This document shows positions 26,792 to 35,098 of a DNA stretch of 64,000 bases, one piece after another. The stretch comes from F1-120-MAGs118 sp013360535 (GTDB taxonomy: Bacteria > Planctomycetota > UBA1135 > GCA-002686595), in the NCBI GenBank assembly GCA_026647215.1, contig JAPKHC010000017.1, forward strand, positions 1 through 64,000. Reading direction: 5' to 3'. The number at the start of each line of letters is the position of its first letter. Positions within the stretch are counted from its first letter, which is position 1. The position numbers and the translations under genes were made by a program. The notes under the pieces were generated by a model. That model was given only the letters and a program-made list of their open reading frames with translations, made no database searches and was not told where the DNA came from.

Positions 26792-27705
26792 CCGCGCGCC
26801 CCCCGGATCAGCGCGTCGAGGGCCGCCGACGCGTTCGGGCGCGCGGCGAGTTCTTCGAGCAAGGGCAGCGCGCGACGTCCCCAACGCCGGCCGAGCGCCT
26901 CCCAGCGCGCCCGCGCCGCCGCGTCGAGCCGTCCGGTCGGCAGGTGAGCGAGCAGGTACTCCGCGGCCGAGACCACGCAGCGAAAGCCGATGTCGTCGGC
27001 GCGACTGCCGTGCGGCAGCGGGCGCGCGGCGACCTCGCTCTGGCCCTCGACGAGGCGCGGGTCGAGGATCGCGCGCGAGCGGTTGCGGAAGCTGCCGCCG
27101 AGCGCCGAGACACGCTCGTCCGCCGGCAGCGCGTCGCGGTCGGGCACGATGTCGCTCGCCCACTCCGCGACGTTGCCGACGAGGTCGTAGACACGCTGCG
27201 GAGTGCGGCCGGCCTCGAACGTGCCGACCGGCACCGGCCGCTCGAGCCCGAGCTCGAGCGTGTTGGCGATCGAGCGCTGGTCGGTCGCGCCCCAGGGAAA
27301 CGGCAGGCCCTGCGGGCCAGCGGCGATGAAGATCCACTCGAGCGCCGTCGGCAGGCGCATGTCGACGGAGGCCGCGTAGGCCGCCGCCTCGTCGACGGTC
27401 ATGAAGCTCGCGGGCCAGTCGCCGGTCTCGCCCGTCCAGCCCGCAGTGTGCGTGGCGAGCTCGTCGGAGACCGTCGGCCCGAGCGTGCGCTGGTACTCGA
27501 ACCACTGCGCGCGCGTGACCTCGAAGGCGTCGACGAAGAGCGCCTCGCGCACGTCGATCGAGAGCGGCCCGCGCCCGGCGAGGTTGAGCACGAGCTGGCC
27601 CGCGGGCACGAAGGCGAGGCGCTCGAGCCGCCCGAGGTCCGGGCCGGACTCGCGCGCCGCGTCGCCGCAGCCCGCGCCGACAAACGCGAGGAGCAGCGCT
27701 CGCAC
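26788..27705 (-). CDS. SUMF1/FGE-sulfatase-domain lipoprotein
   Basis: About 305 residues from GTG27705, which gives a short lipoprotein signal with lipobox VGAGC. ATG27771 is an alternative start that would overlap the OmpA gene by 26 bp. The body is a formylglycine-generating-enzyme-like (SUMF1/PvdO) fold: VTRAQWFEYQ, RLPTALEWIFIA, PFPWG, YDLVGNVAEWASD, ALGGSFRN, IGFRCV. Catalytic Cys residues of true FGE are not seen in the expected C-terminal part, so it is more likely a non-FGE member or binding protein. A 60-residue helical tail follows. Overlaps rsmA; sits behind an OmpA lipoprotein, so an envelope role is likely. Confidence 0.8.
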   Translation of the reverse strand: MRALLLAFVGAGCGDAARESGPDLGRLERLAFVPAGQLVLNLAGRGPLSIDVREALFVDAFEVTRAQWFEYQRTLGPTVSDELATHTAGWTGETGDWPASFMTVDEAAAYAASVDMRLPTALEWIFIAAGPQGLPFPWGATDQRSIANTLELGLERPVPVGTFEAGRTPQRVYDLVGNVAEWASDIVPDRDALPADERVSALGGSFRNRSRAILDPRLVEGQSEVAARPLPHGSRADDIGFRCVVSAAEYLLAHLPTGRLDAAARARWEALGRRWGRRALPLLEELAARPNASAALDALIRGARG

Positions 27706-27745
27706 GAGGGCGCGCGCTGCTCCGTGGGCGTTCGCCGGCCTGCGG

Positions 27746-28456
27746 CTACTTCTGCGCGCCGGCCTCGGCATCGGCGACGAAGATGTCGACGCGGCGGTTG
27801 CGCTGCTTGTTCTCGGGGCTGTCGTTGGAGGCGACCGGATCGTGCGAGCCAAAGCCCATCACGACGATCTTCGCTTCCTCGATCTTGCCCGCGCCACCGA
27901 GGTACGCGCCGACGGAGACCGCGCGCTCGGCAGAGAGCTGCAGGTTGCCGTTGGGGTACTTGGCCTTGGTCTCGGGCTTGGAGATCGGCGTCGAGTCGGT
28001 GTGGCCGCGCACGTACACCTTGCCGTGCGCGCGGCTCGAGATGTCGGTGCAGATCTCGGCCAGGATCTTCTTGCCGTCCTCGCTGAGCTCGGCCGAGCCG
28101 AGCCCGAAGACGATCGAGTCCTTCATGCGGTAGACGTAACCGCCGTCGACGGAGAACTTGGTGACATCACCGGGATTCCCGCCGATTTCCGCGAGAATCT
28201 TGCTCAGGTTGGCGAGGCGCTCGTCGACCGCCTCGGGCGAGAAGCCGGCCTCCTTGAGGCTCTTCTCGCTCGCGTCGAGCTGCGCGCGCAGGCGTCGGTT
28301 CTCGTCTTCGAGTTCCGACACGCGGCGGTCGTTCTCGATGGTCTTGTTCTGGTAGTGCTTCGCGGAGAGCGTCGCGTCGTCGTAACGCTCCTGCGCGACG
28401 CACGAGGCGAACGCGAGCAGCGCGGGGCAGGCAAGGGCAAGGGTGGTGAACTTCAT
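27746..28456 (-). CDS. OmpA-family peptidoglycan-binding lipoprotein
   Basis: 236 residues. Lipoprotein signal with FASC lipobox (Cys19), then a coiled coil (about 35-85) and an OmpA C-terminal domain (about 110-230) with IVFGLGSAELSEDGKKIL, VRGHTDSTPI, LSAERAVSVGAYL and NKQRNRRVDIFV. This domain binds diaminopimelate in the cell wall, so the protein tethers outer membrane to peptidoglycan (Pal-like). The lead gene of a run with the SUMF1-like lipoprotein and rsmA. ATG28456 is clear. Confidence 0.92.
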   Translation of the reverse strand: MKFTTLALACPALLAFASCVAQERYDDATLSAKHYQNKTIENDRRVSELEDENRRLRAQLDASEKSLKEAGFSPEAVDERLANLSKILAEIGGNPGDVTKFSVDGGYVYRMKDSIVFGLGSAELSEDGKKILAEICTDISSRAHGKVYVRGHTDSTPISKPETKAKYPNGNLQLSAERAVSVGAYLGGAGKIEEAKIVVMGFGSHDPVASNDSPENKQRNRRVDIFVADAEAGAQK

Positions 28457-28631
28457 CGGCGTGGTGGAGCAAGGTTGCAGGCGACGCGCGCCTCGCAGTC
28501 CCGAGCGTGCTCCCCGCCCGGGTTCGGGCGCGCGAAAAAAGGAGCGCGCAACGGCGCGCGCGCGGATCGCACGACCGGAATCGCTTCCGGTCGCCGGCGC
28601 AGCCAGAGCCTAGCGGTCCAATTTGGAAATT

Positions 28632-28671
28632 CGAGCCGCGAGCCGCAGGAAATCCTGCAGCCCGCGGCTCG
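28632..28671 (-). terminator. 40-bp imperfect palindrome downstream of the HTH gene
   Basis: Outer arms cgagccgcg / cgcggctcg and inner arms gcagga / tcctgc, separated by symmetric unpaired agcc segments, with a 2-nt tip. It lies 50 bp after the stop of the HTH gene and before the OmpA gene. No T-tract follows, though the next bases are relatively AT-rich. Confidence 0.4.
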
Positions 28672-28721
28672 TGGATGCGACCCGGGATCGCGTGCGTGGT
28701 GCGGCGGCGCGCCGCGGCGCA

Positions 28722-29243
28722 CTAGAACTTGAAGCCGAACATGCCGGCGATGCCCTTGGCGACCGAGCTGGCGTTGCCGGTCTGGAGCGACATCGCGACC
28801 GGCATCGCGAGCACGAGGACGATCGCCGTGAGCGCCATCAGCGTGAGCATCAGGCCCCCTTCCGACGGCTCCTCGGGAATCTCCATGGCGCGCGCGGGGA
28901 CGTACTCCTCCTCGTCGGCTTCTTCCTCGTCGGCCTCGGCCTCGGCACCCGGCTCCTCCTCGAGGATCGTGTCGGCTTCCGAGATCTCCTCGGTCGCCAT
29001 GCCGGCGTCGAGGTCGGTGTCGTCCTCGAAGACGAGCTCTTCCGCCGCCCCGCCGAGGTCGACGACCTCGCCGCCCTGCAGCTCGGCGCGCAGGTTCTCG
29101 ACGTCGGCCTTGCGCAGCTTCATCGTCTCGCCATCGCGGAAGGCGCGGATCTCGCCCTCGCTGACCAGACGCTTGAGCTCCTCTTCCTTGAGGCGCAGTT
29201 CGCGCAGCGCTTCGTCGAAGCTCAGGAACTCCTTCTCGGCCAC
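28722..29243 (-). CDS. Membrane-tethered excisionase-type helix-turn-helix protein
   Basis: 173 residues. N-terminal HTH_17/MerR-excisionase-like domain (about 6-52: FLSFDEALRELRLKEEEL, then IRAFRDGETMKLRKADVENL). A strongly acidic linker (about 65-125, many Glu/Asp) leads to a membrane helix at about 130-153 (LMLTLMALTAIVLVLAMPVAM). So the DNA-binding-like domain would be held at the inner membrane. GTG29243 is the start, backed by AGGAG six bases upstream. Follows the small secreted protein by 96 bp. Regulatory target unknown; the domain might bind protein or RNA instead of DNA. Confidence 0.75.
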   Translation of the reverse strand: MAEKEFLSFDEALRELRLKEEELKRLVSEGEIRAFRDGETMKLRKADVENLRAELQGGEVVDLGGAAEELVFEDDTDLDAGMATEEISEADTILEEEPGAEAEADEEEADEEEYVPARAMEIPEEPSEGGLMLTLMALTAIVLVLAMPVAMSLQTGNASSVAKGIAGMFGFKF

Positions 29244-29249
29244 GGGATT

Positions 29250-29254
29250 CTCCT
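29250..29254 (-). promoter_or_regulatory. Shine-Dalgarno for the HTH gene
   Basis: AGGAG on the minus strand, six bases before GTG29243; supports the GTG start. Confidence 0.6.
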
Positions 29255-29339
29255 AGGGTGGGACTGGGGGGAAAGCTTGGGAGGTCGGGAAGGCTGGCCC
29301 GCGGCGCCGGGGGGCGCCCCACGACCAGCCGGACTGGAT

Positions 29340-29831
29340 CTACTGGCCGCCGGGGGCCTTGGGAGCCGCCTTCTTCGCGTCGGCCTTGGGGTCGAGCCCC
29401 TTGCCGGAGGCGTTGGGGATCAGCCCCTTCTCGACGAACTGCTGCTCGAGCTCGTTGAAGCTGTACTCGGAGTTGTCGTTGTAGCCGTTGAGCTCCATGT
29501 CGAGCTCGATGCGGCGCGCTCCGACGAACCGCACGCCCATGTTCTGCCCGGTCGACGCAGCCTGGTACACCGCGAGGCGCATGCGCTGCGTGTCGACGAG
29601 GTAGAGCACGGAGGCGCCGGTCACGTCCGTGCCGGTGACCGCGATCATCGCCTCGTTCGAGTCGGCGGTCGCGCCGCCGGAGAAGATCGGGCTCGCCTGC
29701 GTGGTCGGCGGAGCGCCCCCGCCCTGCGGGCCGCGGGCCCAGCCGAAGGCCGCGAACGTGCACAGTCCGAGGAGGACCAGCGTCAGGGGCGACGGCCGCG
29801 AGCGCAGCCAGAGGGAGGTGTGGGGTTGCAT
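29340..29831 (-). CDS. Small exported protein of unknown family
   Basis: 163 residues from ATG29831, which gives an N-terminal signal or anchor (PLTLVLLGLCTFAAFGWA). The mature part contains GTDVTGASVLYLVDTQRMRLAVYQA then a beta-rich stretch RFVGARRIELDMELNGYND and a Lys/Ala tail. I recall similar short proteins in planctomycetes, without known function. The longer open frame upstream (to 29951) is Pro/Arg-rich and overlaps the DUF21 gene end, so it is rejected. Probably transcribed with the membrane-tethered HTH gene behind it. Confidence 0.65.
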   Translation of the reverse strand: MQPHTSLWLRSRPSPLTLVLLGLCTFAAFGWARGPQGGGAPPTTQASPIFSGGATADSNEAMIAVTGTDVTGASVLYLVDTQRMRLAVYQAASTGQNMGVRFVGARRIELDMELNGYNDNSEYSFNELEQQFVEKGLIPNASGKGLDPKADAKKAAPKAPGGQ

Positions 29832-29947
29832 GGGCGGCGGAACCGTCGGGGCCGGCGGTTCTATCCGAGGGGGGCAGGATAGTTTCCGGCGAGCCCGCGC
29901 GAAAGGGGGCACGCGCCCACTCGGGCGCGGCCCGTCCGGGCGCGGGC

Positions 29948-30913
29948 TCACCAGCGGGCGAGTTCCCCGGTGATTTCCTCGACCAGATCCTTGAGCGTCA
30001 GCCAGCCCAACGGCCGGGCCGGGGTCCCCACCAGCGCCGCCCGCTGGCCGCTCGCCCGCAGGCGCGCCAGGGCGCGGTCGATCGGTGTTTCGGGGTCGAG
30101 CGCGATCAGCGGCCGCAGGAACGGGGCGAGCTCCCCTCCCGGGGCGGCGCCGAGCACCTCGAGCTGGTGGGCGTAGCCGACGACGGCCCCCTTGCGGTCG
30201 AGCACCGGCAGGCGCGTGAAGGCCGTGGTCGCGAAGCGCTCCCGCGCCTCACCGAGGCCGCGCTCGAGCGCCAGCTGCTCGACCTTCTTCCACGGCACCA
30301 TGACGCGCTCGATGCGGCGGAAGCGCAGCTCGAGCGTGTTGTGCGCGAGGCGCTCGATGTCCGGCTGGGCCCGGCTGTCGCGCTCGCGCAGGAGCTCGAG
30401 CACGCGCTCGCGGCCGCGCACGCGCGACAGGTCGTCGGGCGCCACCCCGAGCAGCCGGCCGAGCAGCGCGCCCAGCCACGTCAGCGGCAGCGCCAGCGGA
30501 GCGAGCAGCAGCCGGACCGTGCCGAGCACCGGCGCCGCGACGTGCAGCACGCGGTGCGGCCGCCGCCGCGCGAGGTCCTTGGGGAAGAGCTCGCCGAGCA
30601 GCACGAGCAACGGGGTGATCGAGAGCGCGATCACGACCTCGTGCCACGCGCGCGGCACCCCCAGGCGCTCGACGAGGCCGTCGACAGCGACGGTCGAGAG
30701 CTGGTTGACGACGTTGTTGCCGACGAGCAGCGTGGCGAGCAGCCAGCCGTCGTGCCGCATCAGGCTGCGGATCAGCGCCGCCGAACGCCCCCCGGCCAGT
30801 GCCTCGGCCTCGATGCGCGAGCGCGTCACCGAGTACAGCGCCGTCTCCGAGCCGGAGAACAGCGCCGACAGCGCGAGGCTCAGGAGCAGCAGCGCGATCC
30901 ACGCCAGCGTCAT
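29948..30913 (-). CDS. DUF21/CBS membrane protein (CNNM/CorC-like), short form
   Basis: 321 residues. DUF21 (CNNM) transmembrane domain with the typical SALFSGSETALYSVTRSRIE start (about 13-32) and GNNVVNQLST, a helical stretch including LGELFPKDLAR, then a CBS pair (about 200-315: RVMVPWKKVEQL, FTRLPVLDRKGAVVGY). No C-terminal CorC_HlyC domain, unlike its upstream neighbour. The family is linked to divalent cation (magnesium/cobalt) efflux. ATG overlaps the preceding stop codon as ATGA. Confidence 0.87.
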   Translation of the reverse strand: MTLAWIALLLLSLALSALFSGSETALYSVTRSRIEAEALAGGRSAALIRSLMRHDGWLLATLLVGNNVVNQLSTVAVDGLVERLGVPRAWHEVVIALSITPLLVLLGELFPKDLARRRPHRVLHVAAPVLGTVRLLLAPLALPLTWLGALLGRLLGVAPDDLSRVRGRERVLELLRERDSRAQPDIERLAHNTLELRFRRIERVMVPWKKVEQLALERGLGEARERFATTAFTRLPVLDRKGAVVGYAHQLEVLGAAPGGELAPFLRPLIALDPETPIDRALARLRASGQRAALVGTPARPLGWLTLKDLVEEITGELARW

Positions 30914-32151
30914 CGCGGCTCCTCCGCGCCCACGTCCGCCGCCGTCGCGCTGCGCACGCGCACCTCGAGGCGCTGCACGCGCCGCCGCGACATGCGCCGC
31001 ACGGTGAACTCGAGCGGTCCCGACTCGACCACGTCGCCGACCTTCGGCACGCGGCCGAGCAGCGCCGTGCACAGGCCACCGACGGTCTCGAACTCGCGCG
31101 GCGCCACGTTCTGGCCGAAGAACTGGTTCCAGTCGCGAATCGAGAGCGAGCCGTCGACGTCGTAGCGGCCACGCTCGATCTCGACCACCGGACGGTACGC
31201 CTGCTCGCCCTCGGCCCGCAGGTCGCCGACGACTTCCTCGAAGATGCCCTCGACCGTGACGAGGCCCGCCGTGCCGCCCCACTCGTCGACGACGACCCCC
31301 TGCGCCACCTTGTGGTCCTTCAGGTAGTGCAACGCCCCGAGCGCGCTCGCCACCTCGGGAACGAACACGCACGGCTCGAGCATCTCGCGCACGGGCCGCG
31401 CGGGGTGCACGAGCAGGTTGCGCGTGCGCACGCGCCCGACGATGCGGTCGGGATTGCCGTCGACGACGATCACCCACTGCGCCTTCGTGTCGCGCGCGGA
31501 ACGCGTCACCTCGCCGCGGGCCTCGCCCGAGACATCGAGGAACTGCAGGTCGACGCGCGGCACCATCACCTCGCGCACGCGCACCTCCTCGAGCTCGACG
31601 ATGCGCGAGAGGATCGTGGCCTCGCTGCCGAGCAGCAGGCCCTGTTCGGCGCTCTGGCGCAGCGCGCGCTCGAGCGCCTGGCTCGCGATGCCGATCTCCT
31701 CCTCGCCCGCGGGGCCCAGCGCCCGGTACAGCGGATCGAGCGCCCGCTGGAACATGCGCGCGAGCGGCGTGGTGAGCGCCATGACGACCGTCAGCACGGG
31801 CGCGGCGACACGCGCGATGCCGGACGGCGCCCGCAACGCGAGGTTCTTCGGGAGCACCTCGCCGAAGCACACCACCGCCGCCAGCGCGAGCAGGCCGTCG
31901 AGCCACTGCTCGGCCGGAGGCTTGTCCGCCGCCGCCGTCGCCGCGAAGGCGAAGAACAGCGTGTTGACGAGCACGTTGAGCGCGAGCAGCGCGGTCAGGA
32001 GCTCGCGCGGCTGCGCCAGCAACGCCACCGCGCGCGGACCGAGGCGGCGCGCCTCGTCGTCGCTCAGGCGGAACAGCGCCGTCTCCGAGCCGCTGATCGC
32101 TCCCGAGCAGCACAAGAGCACGACCTTGAGCACGAGCAGCGGCTCGATCAC
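30910..32151 (-). CDS. DUF21/CBS/CorC_HlyC membrane protein (CNNM/CorC-like)
   Basis: 413 residues. DUF21 membrane domain starting SGAISGSETALFRLSDDEA, with GEVLPKNLALR; CBS pair with VREVMVPRVDLQFL; then a CorC_HlyC domain with VVDEWGGTAGLVTVEGIFEEVVGDL and a C-terminal TVRRMSRRRVQRLEV. Full-length family member likely involved in divalent metal ion export. GTG32151 overlaps the kinase stop (GTGA) and the downstream paralogue's start overlaps its own stop. The two paralogues may work as a heteromer; that is inference. Confidence 0.88.
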   Translation of the reverse strand: MIEPLLVLKVVLLCCSGAISGSETALFRLSDDEARRLGPRAVALLAQPRELLTALLALNVLVNTLFFAFAATAAADKPPAEQWLDGLLALAAVVCFGEVLPKNLALRAPSGIARVAAPVLTVVMALTTPLARMFQRALDPLYRALGPAGEEEIGIASQALERALRQSAEQGLLLGSEATILSRIVELEEVRVREVMVPRVDLQFLDVSGEARGEVTRSARDTKAQWVIVVDGNPDRIVGRVRTRNLLVHPARPVREMLEPCVFVPEVASALGALHYLKDHKVAQGVVVDEWGGTAGLVTVEGIFEEVVGDLRAEGEQAYRPVVEIERGRYDVDGSLSIRDWNQFFGQNVAPREFETVGGLCTALLGRVPKVGDVVESGPLEFTVRRMSRRRVQRLEVRVRSATAADVGAEEPR

Positions 32152-33698
32152 GGCGCGTCGTCCTGCGCCGCGGGCAGCGCGATGCGCACGTGGAAGCCGC
32201 GGCCGGGCTCGCTCTCGAGCGCGAGCCTTCCGCCGTGGCCGACGACGACCGAATGCACGAGCGAGAGGCCAAGTCCCGTGCCCTTGCCGGGATCCTTGGT
32301 CGTGTAGAACGGATCGACGAGGCGCGCGAGCTCCTCGCGCGCGACCCCGGGCCCGTCGTCGTGCACGTCGATCTGCACCACCGGTCCGAGCTCCGGCTCG
32401 TAGCTCGAGCGCAGCAGGATCTCGATCCGTCCGCCACCCGCGCGCGAGTCGAGCGCATCGAGCGCGTTGACGAGCAGGTTGAGCACCGCCTGACCGAGCT
32501 CGTTCGTGTCGCCGCGCACGCGCGGCAGGCGCGCGAGCGAACGCGCCAGCTCCGCCGGCGGCACCTCGGCCTCGCTCCACTCGCGCCCGTCCGAGAGCAC
32601 GAGCGCGACTCCCGCGCGCGCCGCGCGGTGCCGCACGAGACTGACCGCGTCGAGCACCGGCACCGCGAGCGACAGCGGCACGCGCACGGAGTTGCGCGGC
32701 GACAGGCGCAGGAGCTTGCCGACCGTGTCGCGGATGCGCTCGAGCCCCGACGTCAGCAGGTCGAGGTACTGCGCGCGCTTGGGCGCGGGCAGGTCGTCCT
32801 TCTTGAGCCGCTCGACGGCGTTGAGCAGCCCTCCGAGCGGGTTGTTGATCTCGTGCGCCACCCCGGCGGCGAGCTTGCCCGTCGCCGCCAGACGCCGCTC
32901 CGCCATCGCGGCCTGCTCCGCCGTGCGCGCCTGCTGCGTCGCCTCGCGCACCTCGTGCTCGAGCCGCTCGTTGAAGCCGCGCACCTCGGCCACCATGCCG
33001 TTGAAGGCGCGCGTGAGCTCCCCGAACTCGCCGTCCTCGCGCCCGCCGTCGACACGCACGTCGAGATCCCCCGCCGCCACGCGCCGCGCCGCCGCCGTCA
33101 GCCGCGCGACCGGCGTCAGCACCTCGCTCCTCAGCACGAAGTACAGCGTCGCCGCGATCAGGAGCGTCGTGAGCCCGAGCAGCGCCAGGAACGTGCGCAC
33201 GAGCCGCGCCGTGCGCCCCAGCGCCGGATCGATGCGGTACCAGCACGCGCCCCACACTCCTCCGGGCATGTCGATCGGCAGCACGCGCCCGCCCGCCACG
33301 TCGTCGACCGGCTCGCCCGTGCGCACCGCGAGGTAGATGTTGCTGTACACCGTCGCGTAGTCGAAGCCCGCGCCTCGCTGGAAGCTGCCCAGCGGATTGA
33401 GCGCGATCCCCTGCGGCACCACCGCGCCCTCCGCGTCGAGCGCCAGGTTGCGGTCGAGGATCAGCGCGTCCTCGAAGCTCGACCACTCCTCCCACGTCAG
33501 GATGCGCGCCGCATTCAGTGCCCCCGAAGGCCGGATCTGCGAGCGCAGGTTGCCCACCAGCCCCCCCGCCAGCTCCAGCGCCTCCTGCTCGGTCGTGCGC
33601 GCCAGATTCTTGCCGAAAAGCGCGAACTCCACCCCGAAGGCCGCCGCATGGATCAGCACGATCCACACGAGCACACGTTTCTGCAGGGTGAGCGCCAC
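32148..33698 (-). CDS. Membrane sensor histidine kinase
   Basis: 516 residues. First membrane helix 8-28, a periplasmic sensor of about 140 residues, second helix 168-189, HAMP (190-245), coiled coil, HisKA with phosphoacceptor His282 in GVAHEINNPLGG, and HATPase_c with N box (NLLVNALDAL, 407-416), DDGPGV (447-452) and GTGLGL (473-478). The HEINNPLGG form is typical of NtrB/ZraS-like kinases. No response regulator is adjacent; it is followed at once by DUF21 genes. GTG33698 is the start, since an in-frame ATG 12 bp upstream runs straight into TGA. Confidence 0.9.
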   Translation of the reverse strand: MALTLQKRVLVWIVLIHAAAFGVEFALFGKNLARTTEQEALELAGGLVGNLRSQIRPSGALNAARILTWEEWSSFEDALILDRNLALDAEGAVVPQGIALNPLGSFQRGAGFDYATVYSNIYLAVRTGEPVDDVAGGRVLPIDMPGGVWGACWYRIDPALGRTARLVRTFLALLGLTTLLIAATLYFVLRSEVLTPVARLTAAARRVAAGDLDVRVDGGREDGEFGELTRAFNGMVAEVRGFNERLEHEVREATQQARTAEQAAMAERRLAATGKLAAGVAHEINNPLGGLLNAVERLKKDDLPAPKRAQYLDLLTSGLERIRDTVGKLLRLSPRNSVRVPLSLAVPVLDAVSLVRHRAARAGVALVLSDGREWSEAEVPPAELARSLARLPRVRGDTNELGQAVLNLLVNALDALDSRAGGGRIEILLRSSYEPELGPVVQIDVHDDGPGVAREELARLVDPFYTTKDPGKGTGLGLSLVHSVVVGHGGRLALESEPGRGFHVRIALPAAQDDAP

Positions 33699-33744
33699 GG
33701 CTCAGCTCATGCTCGCGTCACGCCTCCCCTCCGTCAAACCGCGG

Positions 33745-33897
33745 GAGCGAACACGGAGGGTCGGAGAGACGGAGGTCGGACGGAGGAAGGAGAGTCAGGC
33801 CAAGGAAAGGGAGTGCAAGGAGGAGGCGCGGAAGCCTTCTCCTCCCGGTCTCCCTCCGTCCGGCCTCTGCTCCCTCCTGGTTCCTCCGTGTTCGCTC
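33745..33897. repeat. Long palindromic GA/CT element, copy 1
   Basis: Outer arms 33745-33759 (gagcgaacacggagg) and 33883-33897 are perfect inverted repeats; inner arms 33777-33786 (cggacggagg) and 33853-33862 also match perfectly. One half is purine-rich and the other pyrimidine-rich. It starts 7 bp beyond the stop codon of the pilC-like gene. A second element with the same acacggagg ends occurs at 46475-46603. Confidence 0.75.
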
Positions 33898-33904
33898 TGC
33901 TGCC

Positions 33905-35038
33905 TCAGCCAGCCGAGAGCTGGCTCATGATCGAGATCAGCGGCATGAAGAGCGCGACGACGATGAAGCCGACGACGACGGCCATCACGATCAGGAGCGC
34001 GGGCTCGATGATCTTGAACATGGCGTCGATGCGGCGGTCGACGGCGACGTCGTAGGCGTCGGCGACCTTGAGGAGCATCTTGTCGAGCTCGCCCGTGGCC
34101 TCGCCGACGTCGACCATGTTGACGACGAGGTCGTCGAACACGCCGCTCTCGCCCATCGGGCGCGCGATGCCCTCGCCCTCGCGGACGACGCGGCGGATCT
34201 GCTCGACGCCTTCGACGAGCACGGCGTTGCCGGTGGTGTCGCGCACGATCGAGAGCGCGTCGAGGTGCGGCACGCCGGCCTCGATCAGGGTGCCGAAGGT
34301 GCGCGAGAAGCCGGCGATGATCGACTTGGAGACGACCGGGCCGATCGCCGGGATGCGCAGCAGGAACTTGTGCATGCGGTAGCGGTAGGCGCCGCCGCGG
34401 CGCATCAGCGCGAGGTGTCCGAGGATCAGGAGCACCGGCACGCCGAACACGATGTACCAGTAGTCGACGGCGAAGCGCGACGTGTCGAGCAGGAGGCGCG
34501 TGATCGGCGGCAGCTCGGTGCCGAAGGAGTCGAAGATCTCCTCGAACTTGGGGATCACGAACACGATCACCGCGCTGACGACGACGACGGCGACGAGCGC
34601 GACGACGATGGGATAGATCATCGCGCCCGAGATCTTGGAGCGGATCGCCGCGGCCTTCTCGCGGAAGGCCGCGAGGCGGTTCAGGATCGTGTCGAGCACG
34701 CCCCCGGCCTCGCCGGCGCGCACCATCGACGAGAACAGCGTGTCGAAGCACTGCGGGTGCTTCCCCATCGCTTCCGAGAGCGCCGTGCCCGCGCTCACGT
34801 CCTCGACCAGCGCAGCGAGCACGTTCTTGAACGGGCCCGGTCGCGTCTGGCCCTCGAGGATCGTCAGCGCCTTGACGATCGGGATGCCCGCGGCGGAGAG
34901 CGTCGCGAGCTGCGTCGTGAACTCGGTCACGACCTGCGCGGGCACGCGCCCGCCCTTGCGCGGAGCCACGCTGCCGGGTGCGCCTCCCCCTTCGGGTCGG
35001 GCGGCGACGGGTGCGGTGCGTTGGAGTCTCTTGGCCAT
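33905..35038 (-). CDS. pilC: Type IV pilus/type II secretion inner-membrane platform protein (PilC/GspF)
   Basis: 377 residues. Two T2SSF domains: the first about 35-160 (FTTQLATLSAAGIPIVKAL, VRAGEAGGVLDTIL) and the second about 240-365 (FSRTFGTLIEAGVPHLDAL, MVDVGEATGELDKML), with membrane helices near 165-185, 215-235 and 345-370. It forms the platform on which the ATPases act in pilus or pseudopilus assembly. A little shorter than the roughly 400-residue norm because the N-terminal part is short. Follows the second ATPase gene by 60 bp. PilC rather than GspF is favoured because PilT is in the same run. Confidence 0.9.
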   Translation of the reverse strand: MAKRLQRTAPVAARPEGGGAPGSVAPRKGGRVPAQVVTEFTTQLATLSAAGIPIVKALTILEGQTRPGPFKNVLAALVEDVSAGTALSEAMGKHPQCFDTLFSSMVRAGEAGGVLDTILNRLAAFREKAAAIRSKISGAMIYPIVVALVAVVVVSAVIVFVIPKFEEIFDSFGTELPPITRLLLDTSRFAVDYWYIVFGVPVLLILGHLALMRRGGAYRYRMHKFLLRIPAIGPVVSKSIIAGFSRTFGTLIEAGVPHLDALSIVRDTTGNAVLVEGVEQIRRVVREGEGIARPMGESGVFDDLVVNMVDVGEATGELDKMLLKVADAYDVAVDRRIDAMFKIIEPALLIVMAVVVGFIVVALFMPLISIMSQLSAG

Positions 35039-35098
35039 CGTGGAAGAGCGTCCGTCTCGGAGGGGAACGTGCTTGGGGGCTTGGGGTGGTGGAAGCGG

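Noticed and set aside
29832..29951. N-terminal extension of the small exported protein
   Set aside because: It is Pro/Arg-rich, overlaps the DUF21 gene end, and would bury the signal segment behind 40 residues.
33745..33897. CRISPR array or insertion sequence end
   Set aside because: There is no regular spacing, no spacers and no transposase gene; the structure is a palindrome, not direct repeats.
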